Positions 37,154 through 46,957 of a stretch of 64,000 nucleotides of DNA are shown piece by piece. The notes beneath the pieces were generated by a model, which did no database searches, was not told the origin of the DNA, and was given only the letters and a program-made list of their open reading frames with translations. Source of the DNA: Stomorhina lunata. Lineage: Eukaryota; Arthropoda; Insecta; Diptera; Rhiniidae. How positions within the stretch are numbered: the first letter of the stretch is position 1; each line of letters begins with the position of its first letter. A program made the translations under genes and the position numbers. Location of the stretch: the NCBI GenBank assembly GCA_933228675.1, contig OW121741.1, positions 72,862,629 to 72,926,628 on the forward strand. Reading direction: 5' to 3'.

Positions 37154-37186
37154 ATTCCGTCACTCACTCACATAGAGAAGAGACGT
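37150..37186 (+). promoter_or_regulatory. Candidate BicD core promoter (Inr + DPE)
   Basis: GCATTC places the initiator A (+1) at 37154, matching the fly TCA(G/T)T(C/T) initiator at five of six positions. AGACG at 37181-37185 matches the DPE consensus and starts exactly at +28, the spacing the DPE requires. There is no TATA box. It lies 1355 nt upstream of the BicD ATG. This is a motif-based inference. Confidence 0.5.
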
Positions 37187-38508
37187 GACTGTGTGTGAAA
37201 AAGTTGTAACGTTTGGTTGGCCAAGAAATAAAAAAACATTTCTTAAAATTGTTAATTAATTTGCCAATAAAAACCCAAAAGTTTTAAACAATTATTAATT
37301 TTATTTTGGCTTTAAAACAAAAATTTTTGTTTGCTAAAAGCTTGTGTGATTAATTTTATTTTAAAAGTGGTCAAGAAAAAGATATTAACTAAAAAAAAGA
37401 AAGTGTGTTGGGAAGAACAAAAAATCAGTGTAGTGTAAAAATTTAACAAAAAAAGAAAAAATTGTGAGGAAATCGTGATGTCACTACTTCTACTGCGTTA
37501 ATAAAAGTTAAGTTTTTGTTCTTTTAGTTTTATTTAACCAAGAAAAAGGAAAAAAACAGAAAATTGTTTTGTTCTTAATGCAAGAAAGAAAGAAAATCTA
37601 TGGGTGATTATTTAAATACAATTTTATTTCTAACAATTTCCAATTAAATAAATGCATACGTTCGAATTGGAAATTTTGGTAAATTAACATAAAAGGGGTA
37701 AAAAAGATACCAGAAAAAATTTCAGTTTTTCCATCATTTCGTTTTGCAGAACAAAAGAAACAAACGGAAGAGAGCATTTAATTAAACAAAAACTGAAAGA
37801 GTAGAAGAGAGAGTGCGGAAAAAACGAAGAGAAATTGTTTTTATTGTACTCGAATTATTTGATGTAAAGAAAAAACAGAAAAACAAATAAAGAAAATAAC
37901 TATACAAAAGCAGCAACAACATAAAGAAAAAAATATTTAAGAATTTAAAGAAAATACGTCCAAAAATGCAAAAATACTAAAACAAATCAAATTTAAAAAA
38001 GTGAAATTTTATGAAAATTTGAAAAAATAAATTTTGAAAACACCCTCCAATTACAACAGACAACGATTAAAGAAAAAAAAAAAAAAAACAGCAAACGAAA
38101 AAAACATTACTATTCCGCCCACAAAACAGAAATAACAAAAACAGAAAAGTTGTCACTTCTTAAGAAAAAATTATTAAAAAAAAAACGAAAATTATTTAAC
38201 AAAATAAGCAATCCATCCTTCCCTTTCATTTCTAAACCCGTCCATCAACAACAAAATTGTTTTTAAACATAAAAGAAAGAATAAAAAAAGAAACGAATAA
38301 ATTCCACCCTCTCAACTTTTCCTACTACAATTTATTTTGACATTCTGTTGTCCATCTACGCCAAAACAAACACGAGCAACAAAACTCCTGAACGAAGAAC
38401 ACACAAAACGCACAGAGACACAGGTCCTGTCAGCGCCACAACAACAATATCATCATTATCATCATCACCAGCAACAGCAACAAGGAAAAACAATTAGTCT
38501 TTGCCAAC
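37154..38508 (+). other. BicD 5' leader region
   Basis: Extremely A-rich sequence without long open frames lies between the candidate start site and the BicD ATG. Several upstream ATGs occur (for example near 37477 and 37579), so either an intron is removed from the leader or translation start is regulated by upstream frames. Just before the ATG the context GCCAACATG fits the fly start-site consensus. Confidence 0.45.
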
Positions 38509-38754
38509 ATGTCTTTGGAATCAGGTGCTAGTGGCGGTGTCAGCGGTTCATCCGCTACCCCTAAAACCATGGATGAACTCAACATGGAAGTAGAACGTTT
38601 GACACGTGAACTTGATCAGGCCACCAGTGAACGTGCTCAATCCGCCCAATACGGTTTATCGCTGTTGGAAGAAAAATCCGCTCTTGAACTAAGATTGGAA
38701 GAATTGGAAACATTGTATGACAATGCAAAACATGAATTGGATATAACACATGAA
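38509..38754 (+). CDS. BicD: Bicaudal D (BicD), first coding exon
   Basis: BicD is the coiled-coil dynein/dynactin adaptor that carries mRNA (through Egalitarian) and other cargo along microtubules in oocytes, embryos and neurons. This exon encodes its first 82 residues. After a short G/S-rich N-terminus, residues 26-60 read MEVERLTRELDQATSERAQS then AQYGLSLLEEKSAL, and 64-80 read LEELETLYDNAKHELDI. This is the conserved start of the N-terminal dynein-binding coiled coil, including the A-A-Y-G-L-like CC1 box (QSAQYGLSLLEEK). The exon ends in phase 0 at a GTGAGT donor. No later BicD exon is seen in the remaining 25 kb, so the next intron exceeds the window. An errantivirus and many small elements lie in it. 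Confidence 0.93.
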
Positions 38755-39165
38755 GTGAGTACATTTTTTTGTATAATTTAAATATCTTTATATGATCTGT
38801 CCCCCTTAATATAATATTACACAAACAAAAATGGATTTAACTCGCGTAAAGTGGTCAATTTTAAATTATTAATGTTTTTGTTTTTTGTATTTTTTGTGTA
38901 CTTAAGCGAATTATTGCATTATTGTTTTTATTATCATAACCCACTCAGTTTTGCTGACCCATGTCTCAACTTATTTCACTTATGGTATTGTTGTAAAAGT
39001 CTGTGGGAGGCTGACGTTAAGTCTTTCCTTTAAAAATGTTTTGAAGTTTTTTTTTTTAATTAAATTTTATTAATAGAATTAGGAGGTTTATATGTTTTCC
39101 GGTGTTTTACATTTTGTAAAAAGTGAATAAAGTGGTAGAAAGTGCTAGAGATTTAAGTATTTTAA
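38755..39165 (+). other. BicD intron start, no other feature
   Basis: The 5' part of the BicD intron, AT-rich, with no supported element. Confidence 0.5.
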
Positions 39166-39169
39166 TCAA

Positions 39170-39460
39170 ATAGATATCAAGAACAAATTTTGGTTGGTTT
39201 CATTCATCATAATGTTCTTGCCTAGAATAGGCACCTCCAAAATCCTTGTGCCAGCTACCGTAGCAGAGGGATTTCTCACATGATTACCCTTTGGAATAGC
39301 ATATCCTGTAATGTTGTTTCTTTTATGCTTAAAACATTGATGTGCAAAGACGATGGGCGGTGAGTCCAAAGGCACGAGTCTCGTTTGCATAGCGAGCCGC
39401 TCGATCCAAGACAGACGCCCGCTTGCAGCCAGAACTAATGTGCTGAACAGAAGCTGCATT
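39170..39460 (-). pseudogene. Possible cytochrome P450 remnant
   Basis: A 97-codon minus-strand frame contains TRLVPLDSPP and NITGYAIPKGNHV. The second stretch resembles the GY-x-IPKGT-x-V block found between the K helix and the heme loop of insect P450s. After it the similarity stops, there is no heme-binding cysteine loop and no neighbouring exons. If real it is an isolated pseudogene fragment in the BicD intron. Confidence 0.25.
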
Positions 39461-39873
39461 TTCGTATTTTACCAAGTACAATTATCTTAGACCAAATACG
39501 TTGGCTCTAAGATAAATCCCTCTTATATTAGTCCTGAACTAGAATCCCACAAAGGTTGTTTACCGCATCTTCAACTAGGTTGTTCAGTTTACCAGGTTCG
39601 AGTAGGAATTAGATACAGCTCTTACCTGGTATCTGGAGACGCCAGGCAACAGCTGCACCCCATAACATCCCATAATCAGGCCCAACATAATATCCATTTA
39701 GCTTTATAAACTTGCCTTAAGTCGAAACTATCAGTCACGTTATAGAGCTCAATTCCGCTCGGAAGTAGAATGAATTCCGTATTTTGCTTCCATTTTTTAA
39801 GTGGAATTGAATTTGTATGCTTTTATTTGAATGTTTTCTTCAATTACTCAGTATTATTTGTTGAAAGGAAGAT

Positions 39874-40678
39874 CCCAGTAAGAACAGTGTCAAACGTTTG
39901 AAATATGATGACTTTTACATTTGATATCAAACGTTTTTTCAAACTGTTTTCAAACCTGAACAGATGTTTGAGATTCACATTCATTTCATTTGAGAATAAA
40001 CGTTTGAAAAATGATAATTTCTCAAATTGAGAATAAAGGTTATTCTCAAATCATTATCAAACCAAAAGATGATTTGAGAATAATTTGAAAAATGATGTTA
40101 TATAAATTTGATATTAAACCTTATTTCAAACTTTTTTCAAACATTAAAAAAAAATAATTTATGTTAAATGAAATTAATGTTTAAGATATTTTAATGGAAT
40201 GACATTGCATTTCAAAGAAATTCGTTATTTCTTTCGGATTTTTCAAAATTGATCCATATTTGACCATAAAACCTTGCTTAAAAAATGTCAAGATTAAAAA
40301 TTCAACAATATTCATATGCATAAGTAAATTTTCTTTGTTTCTTAAAATTTTTTTTTACCCAACAATAAAAAAATTATATTTTAAGCAAAAGAATTCAATT
40401 ATGATGCACCGTTTTCAAAAACAAAATAAATAAACTCAAAAATACAACGCCATTTTATTTATGTTCCACATGTAGATGATATCCCCATTTGAAAAACCTT
40501 TGAGAATGAGGTTTTGATAATGATTTGAGAATATAGGCATTTCTCAATTTGAGAATAAAGTCCCCTTTTTGTTGAGGACGCTATTATTCTCAAATCAGTA
40601 CCAAACGTTTGACCTTTGAAAAAAGATTTATTTTCAAATCATCCTCAATTTGAGAATAAACCTTTTTTCTTACTGGGA
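39874..40678. mobile_element. CCCAG-type MITE, complete copy
   Basis: It starts CCCAGTAAGAA and ends TTCTTACTGGG, flanked by AT on both sides. The interior is built from repeated, partly inverted short words: CAAACGTTTGAAA, TTTGAGAATAAA and TTTCTCAAATTGAGAATAAA. The right half matches 19626-19990 almost base for base. There is no transposase frame. The superfamily is uncertain. Confidence 0.7.
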
Positions 40679-40813
40679 TAGAGTTACAGATTTTAATTGA
40701 AAAACTCGTGTTTTGCATCGTTCTAAAGCTATAGAATCAAAAACCATTTCAATCGGAATTCAACTACGGAATGGTTTCAATTGGAATTTGCGACATGAAT
40801 GTACTCCCTAGGG

Positions 40814-41619
40814 TGGGTCGATTTTTTTCGTGAACCGTCGTATAGTAAAATCGAAATCTACGCCTAATTCTAAGAAAGTTTCCCTAAGAAACCAGGTGTT
40901 TAAAAGCAAGCGCAGCGAGGCCTAAAAATATTCACTTCCTACACATTGAATAGAATTTTGGAAAAAAATAGTTTTGGATATAATTCGATATCTTGAAAAC
41001 TAATGAAGGTAAGTCTCTGAAAGCTCATTTCCTCTTCTCTTACTGCTTCAAATTTAAACCTGATTTGAAAAGTAGCTTAAAAGTTATAAAGCTAAAACTA
41101 AACAATTTGAAAAACATATAATTCTACAATAACTGAATGAAACAAAGTTTTAACGCTAAATATCTTGAAATATAAATGAGATATTCACACAGTCAAATAC
41201 AGCTTTAATAGATATTTGAATGCTCTTTCCAAATGTATAATCAAATATAAGTTTAGAGCATAAATAGGACATTGGTGAATTTTAAGAACGAAATTTCTTC
41301 GAGATATTAAACTTTGGTTTTGCGTTTGGGAGCCCAGTGGCATTCCACTAAGCCTTACTGTAGCTTATATTTTGTGGAAGCTCACCAGCTTTATTAACAT
41401 GTTTCATTAAGATACCTTCATTAGTTTTCAAGACATCGAATTATATTGAAAAGTATTTTTTTTTACAAAATTCGACTCAATGTGTAGGAAGTGAATATCT
41501 TCAGGCCTCGCGGCGCTAGCTATTTTTTCTTAGGGAAACTTTCTTAGAATCAGGTGCAGATTTTGATACTGCTATACGCCTGTAGCGTTTTTTGACTCCC
41601 ATACAAATCGACCCACTCT
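40814..41619. mobile_element. Fold-back element with long inverted arms
   Basis: The outer ends are TGGGTCGATTT and its complement AAATCGACCCA. The arms run roughly 200 bp and share TTCTAAGAAAGTTTCCCTAA, GAGGCCT, CACTTCCTACACATTGA and CGATATCTTGAAAACTAATG in inverse order on the right. The central part of about 380 bp is unique. No transposase frame is present. Long arms with a unique centre are typical of Foldback-like nonautonomous DNA elements. Confidence 0.7.
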
Positions 41620-41621
41620 TA

Positions 41622-42203
41622 CATTCACCTTTCAACTCAGCTACCAACAATTTTACAGAGAATATATTAGCGTTAATTTATTGAGAAAACAGAAGTTATA
41701 TTGAACAGATAATGAAGGATGTGCTATTCAAGTGGCAAGTAGTGTATGTATTATCGATTAGTTTCGGATCCTCGTGATAGAAAGATCAATTTTACAATTC
41801 GGTTCATAATTCTTAACTATAAATTCGATTTTTATTCATTCACAAAATTTAAATTTTGTGGATTAGAACAATACTATATCAAACTCATTTTAGTTCAGAG
41901 TATAAAAGAAATATGTACTTAGAAAATAATGATTGGTCATAAAAAAGTAGTTTTTAAATAAAATGCTATTTTCATTCACCGGTAAAATGCATAAATAATT
42001 AATGAGCTCATCAAAACCAACGTTTGTAAATCATCAACGATACTCTGAAGTACAGTTCTGTTTAATTGATTATAGCCACCTTTCTTTTAAGACAGTTTTA
42101 AACAAATTGATTTACTTCATTCGTTTATTTGTAGGAAAAATTAAAAATATTTTATTGTTGTTGTGGAAATTATATTTTTTGTATATCATGAAGTTTAAAA
42201 ATC
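41622..42203. other. BicD intron, no recognisable feature
   Basis: AT-rich intron DNA without a supported element. Confidence 0.4.
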
Positions 42204-42204
42204 T

Positions 42205-42557
42205 TTCCTTAGTTATACTATTTAAAAAAAAAAACAAGTTTTTACATTGTAATAATTTCTGTTAGTGTTAAGCTCACACTTTGCGGGATCTTCGCGGACG
42301 GTATATTGGTTCCGGTTCAGGTCCGTAACTTCCAAAACATATCAGGAGGTCTTTTGGACTTTTTGATGTATGTAGCGTCTTTTCTTAGTTGTACTATTAA
42401 AAAAAAACAAGTTTTTACATTGTAATAATTTCTGTTAGTGTTAACTTCACACTTTGCGGGATATTCGCGGACGGTATATTGGTACCGGTTCAGGTGCGTA
42501 ACTTCCAAAACATATCAGGAGGTCTTTTGGACTTTTTGATGTATGTAGCGTCTTTTA
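42205..42557. repeat. Tandem duplication of a unit of about 175 bp
   Basis: Two successive copies begin TTAGTT(A/G)TACTATT and run through ACAAGTTTTTACATTGTAAT, CACACTTTGCGGGAT, CGCGGACGGTATATTGG, CATATCAGGAGGTCTTTTGG and TGATGTATGTAGCGTCTTTT. The copies lie at about 42205-42380 and 42381-42557 and differ at only a few positions, so the duplication is recent. Confidence 0.8.
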
Positions 42558-42840
42558 AGTAAAAGTTATTCTAATAATAGTGGCAACAGTGTAATCTAAT
42601 GTAATTTTTGATCAAATATAGGAATATAATTTGGTGGGTTCTAGGTCATGGCTACATCGGTGATAATTAAATAGACTATGGAATAGCAAATCAGAATGCA
42701 GACCAAAATTTGAGCCATATAAGGTAGGATATTAAATCCTCTATCTGACAGTTATAAAAACTTTAACAAATTTCAAACAATTTTTTATTTTTGAACATTA
42801 AATCGATTTCTTGAATGATTTTGCATACTTTTTACACTAA

Positions 42841-43334
42841 GGGGCTGTTCACATATAACGTAACGCTCTAAGGGGGAAGGGGTATGACTTTTGTTACGGT
42901 GGAGGAATTTTGTATGCGTATTTCTATTAAAGTGAACCGCCGTGGTATAGCAGGTTAGTCATCCGCCTATCATACCAGAGGCCCATGTTCGATCCCTGAC
43001 CAGACTCACTTGAAAAAATACATTTTCAAAAAAGCGGCGGTTCACCTCATAACTCAGCTAGCCACTGGTTATTGAGTATTAGGCTATGTAAAACTTCTCT
43101 AACTAATGCATTTGCCGTTCGGCGTTAAAACGTAGGTCCCTTTCAATGAGTCTAAAAATAGAATCGGATGCAGCTCATTGTCTGAGAGAAGTACCCCTTG
43201 TTCCAATTGGAATGTTGTCGGGGAATTATATATATATATATATTTATATATATTTCTATTAAAGTGTGTTACACTGGGGAGGGGGTGAGGTAAAAATCTG
43301 CGAAAATAACGTTACGTAATATGTGAGCAGCCCC
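42841..43334. mobile_element. Harbinger-like MITE interrupted by a SINE
   Basis: The left end is GGGGCTGTTCACATATAACG and the right end, reverse complemented, is GGGGCTGCTCACATATTACG. TAA flanks both sides (42838-42840 and 43335-43337), a 3-bp TWA-type duplication as made by PIF/Harbinger elements. Without the SINE and its duplication the element is only about 160 bp. Superfamily assignment rests on TIR and TSD only. Confidence 0.6.
42935..43251 (+). mobile_element. tRNA-derived SINE, full length, with 15-bp target duplication
   Basis: ATTTCTATTAAAGTG occurs perfectly at 42920-42934 and 43252-43266, which fixes the SINE at 317 bp. The head has an A-box-like GTGGTATAGCAGGTTAG, an anticodon-loop-like CTATCAT and a B box GTTCGATCC; the related copies have CTAGCAT, close to tRNA-Ala(AGC). 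An A-rich linker joins it to a body with GCGGCGGTTCACCTCATAAC and TTCCAATTGGAATGTTGTCG. The tail is an (AT)n run rather than poly-A. It would be transcribed by RNA polymerase III and mobilised by a LINE. Confidence 0.8.
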
Positions 43335-43337
43335 TAA

Positions 43338-45136
43338 AGCTAAATAAGAAAAACTAATTGATTAAAGAAATAGTTTCGTTTGGGTATATTCAACCAAACT
43401 GGAGTGTATAAATGAAGAAATTATCTACAAGAAATGCACAATTATTCAAAAGTTAAAAAGTAGACATACTTAGTATTTAATACTAACACTTGAAATTAAA
43501 TTCAATCTATGAGCCATGATTCAACTAATATTTTAAAAAAGTCAACCTTGATTAAAGTCAAAATTATTTATTTGCATACTAAAGTTAATGTTAGGTAGGA
43601 ATTTTGTTAAAAGTTGGTAATAAAACTAAAATTTTTGGGAAATAATTGTTAATTTTTAGGTCAAATTAGCGAACTCTGATTAATTTAGCCTCGTTTAAAT
43701 AAGTTAACAATTTACTTTTTTCAGATTTTATATTTTCTTAAATCGATTTGAAATTTTTTGTGCAAATTTGCAAAAAAAAAAAAATCAGCACGTAAACATT
43801 TAACAATTATGGAGGTAAAACTGATTAGACTTCAAAAGTAGTATCAACTATGGCCGCAATAAATTCAACAAAAATTTTTATTAACTTTAATTTTTGTTGC
43901 TACTTTTCAGTTTCTTTAAATTATCTAGAATGAAAAACTACTGCTGTTGCTATTTCAATTATTTTATTTTTTGTTTTTTGTTTTTTTTTTTCCTATAAAA
44001 TATCTATTCTTTATGAACCATGACAAATGGTATAGAAAAGTAATGAAGAGTAGAAAAGAGCTAATTCTGTTTCTTATTATTATAAATATTAGCTTCTTTT
44101 TTCATATTTTTTCATATCACAACCATCAAGACAAAATCGTTAATAATGATTTTTTTTCGTCTCTATTTTAGCTTGGGAAAGACGAATGGAGTATACATTT
44201 TTTGTTGTACCTTTCAGAAATTAAATTATACTACAGGTGTATTACTCATTTTGTTCCAAAGCACGTGTTTTTGTTGGATTTATAAATAATTCTATTAAAA
44301 TAGTTTATCAATCGTCTTTTTTTCCTCTCTATCCATTAAATATTTTAATTTTTCGGTCTTTACTTGAGCTTTTTGTCTTACAATTTGCTTGGAATATTTC
44401 AAGTATTTAATATTATAATGCATATTTAAAATTGTTTCCGTTTAATCTAGTTTAAGATTATTGTCATTTCAAGGTTATTTTATCTGCTGCTGCATTTAAC
44501 TTGCTGATCTACTTTGCTTGGAATTTGCCCCTTCAAGTTGTTGTATAACTACATTTTTCTTCGTGCTATTTATTCGATATGTTTATGATTAATGAAGTTA
44601 ATGTATAATGGAAACTTTTTCTAACTATTTTACTTTTCAATACATATATAAATACTTTTTATAAGATTATTTCTATTCTGCGTAGCAAAACTTTTTATTT
44701 GCTAAATCAATTATCCAATTTAATTTCAATGACCCTATTAAAGTATAAGAAAATCATGTTGCATACTTTTGGGCGGTGCATGAAAAATTAAACATTTTAA
44801 TTGTTTAATATATAACAGAACTTAATTGCGTATGTAATACCATATTATAAAATACCTCTCAGACTCTGGGGCCAAGTTCCCGTTTTCGAATCTCGTGAAA
44901 CTATGCAATAATATTTACACTTCCTCCCCTGATTATACTTCCTTGACGAATTTACACTTCTAATGTTAAGTGGACTTATCAGGACATATGATAGCTTTTA
45001 AATAAGGAGATTTTTGGCTTCTCAGGCATACTTTTGTATGTTTTGCTTGTGTTAATGATTTTTTTTAAATAATTCCTAGGACATTTATCTTTAATACTGA
45101 AATATTATATGCATTTTAGTATTAAAGATTTCCTGC
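43338..45136. other. BicD intron, no recognisable gene
   Basis: AT-rich intron sequence with poly-T runs; nothing supported. Confidence 0.45.
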
Positions 45137-45140
45137 TACA
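45137..45140. repeat. Errantivirus target-site duplication, left copy
   Basis: TACA immediately precedes the LTR and is repeated at 52420-52423. A 4-bp TACA/TATA-type duplication is characteristic of gypsy-group errantiviruses. Confidence 0.85.
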
Positions 45141-45491
45141 AGTTAACAAATGAAATACTTTATTTGTTTTATTTGGTTGTTTATTAATTTTATTACCGGC
45201 TATGCCAGTCTTTTTTATTTGAGTTACAATTACGTACTGCCAGTCTTAAGTAAAATAATTCTTAACAATACCTTAATGTTAGTATCATTGCTGTCGCCGC
45301 ATTTTATGCTGTCGTCATCGCTATTGTTGCACAATTCATGTTGATAATAATAATTTGCATAATGTTCTTATTCTTTGGAATTATATTAAATTATTAAAGC
45401 AGACGCTTACGTTGCTGAAAGTTATTTAGAGCGGATGCGCATGCGAGTAACGGATGCGCATGTAGGCAAAGTTAGCTGACACCTGCTAACT
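45141..45491 (-). repeat. Errantivirus 3' LTR
   Basis: This 351-bp repeat begins AGTTAACAAATG and ends ACCTGCTAACT on the plus strand, so its tips are AGTTA/TAACT inverted repeats as in gypsy. It is identical to the repeat at 52069-52419 over all 351 bases compared by eye. Inside, GCGGATGCGCATG-like words occur twice near one end. Confidence 0.93.
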
Positions 45492-46930
45492 ACTCCCCCC
45501 TTGGAGTGGAGACGTCCCCGGCTTCCCTTAGAACTCTATCGAGGATTATGATATTGTTGTTTTTCTTCCGTTGAGCAGTCACAATTTTAGCCACAAGAAT
45601 TGCAACAAAAAGTGCAGTAACCAAAATAAACGCTGTTAGCCATTGCCTAGATCGCAAATGAATTAATTCTTTCAAACTAGCGATGTGGCCAATATTTTTT
45701 ATGTTGACTTTATGTAGGTACGGGAGTGATAGTAGTGTAAGATGTTCCGTTATGTTAACAAACTGGGCAGGTGTTGCTTCGGGATGTGAGCGACTAACGT
45801 TCCTCCAATTGGTAAATGTTGTTCCATTTAAAGTAACTTCGCTTTCGAAAACAACCAAAAATGTGCCATTTATTACAACTGTTGAGTTGTTCCCTTCGCG
45901 TACTTCTATTGGTTGATTATTTATGACAACGAGACCGTCGCTAACTTCTTCAATTGAAGAGATGTGATATGATGAGGTTGTTTTGCATGTAGCTAAATGA
46001 TTGTCCAATAATTGCTGCATACATGAACTATTTTTCAGAGGTTGGCAAAATGTTATCGACGTCGCGTCCTTACAGTTATAAAGAGGTTGATGTGCTTTAT
46101 GGCATTCAGCAACGGTGTTAGTCTCTAAATCAAGTATTTTGTTTTCGTGTATGACTGGCAGTATTTTTATTTTATTACAAACTTTAGAAATTTTTGGGTA
46201 TTTGATAACAAAGTAAATATTATTGTTGTCTTGAAAAACTTTTAGTTTTGAATTACTAAGAATATCGCTTATACTAACATTGGAAAAATTTTCATTAATT
46301 AATACATTTTTGATTTCGTTACTATCTAGCATTATTGGGTTAATAACATTTAACTTTGCAAGAGTAATCGAGTAGATGGTGTTTTCAATACTGGTTACTA
46401 CGGCCTTGTTTCTAGCGATTGCAAGGTCAAACAAATGTCCTGTGTCGATTTGCGTTTGTTTGGATGCGCTTAGTAGTTTGTTAACTGTTTCCGTTAGTTG
46501 GTTAATTTTGATCTGCAATTCAGTATTAATTCGTACCTGTTGGTCATTGCTTTCTATTAAGTTCTCCTGTTTATTGAGAACTTGATTAAAGTCCTCAAAA
46601 TCCGGAGTACCAGCGATATATTTTAATGCTGTTCCTAAAATATTAATACTTCTTGAGTGTCGGTGGTGAATCCTTATCGCGTTTAGTAAAGTAAAGATCT
46701 GGTCAATGTCGGCTTTAAGCAGTTTCCTCATGTGAGATTGCGGAAAATGGTCAAGTATGTTTTCAGTGTCATGCGCTACATTTTCATAGTCGGTCAGGTT
46801 AGTTATGTGCAATAGAAATCCATAGCGATCATAAGTGGCTACCATTCCATCGGTTACCGGGATATAATAAGAGTTGGTGTAGTTAAGTATTTTTGCTCGT
46901 ATGCATGGGGCGGTTGATATGATAAGAAGT
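45490..46930 (-). CDS. env: Errantivirus envelope glycoprotein (spliced)
   Basis: This Env belongs to the errantivirus/baculovirus-F fusion protein family, which mediates membrane fusion at the cell surface. The frame is open for about 480 residues from a minus-strand acceptor (TTTTTACAG at 46931-46932), so env is made from a spliced mRNA whose start codon comes from an upstream leader exon that I could not fix. A furin-type site RHSR is followed by SINILGTALKYIAG, the predicted fusion peptide region. Several N-x-S/T sites follow. Near the C-terminus FILVTALFVAILVAKIV is a membrane anchor with a short basic tail. The TAG stop at 45490-45492 straddles the LTR edge. There is no frameshift or internal stop. 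Confidence 0.88.
45492..45502 (-). promoter_or_regulatory. Polypurine tract
   Basis: The minus strand reads AAGGGGGGAGT directly before the 3' LTR. This is the position and composition of the plus-strand DNA primer of retroelements. It overlaps the last codons of env. Confidence 0.85.
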
Positions 46931-46957
46931 CTGTAAAAACAAGGGAAGAAAAAAAAA

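Noticed and set aside
38337..38531. Upstream in-frame start for a longer BicD or an overlapping protein
   Set aside because: The open frame lacks an ATG at its start and is in a different frame; the ATG at 38509 has a good context and matches the BicD N-terminus.
45150..45344. Identical 64-codon frames in both LTRs (also 52078-52272)
   Set aside because: They lie on the strand opposite to the element's genes and are only duplicated because the LTRs are duplicated.
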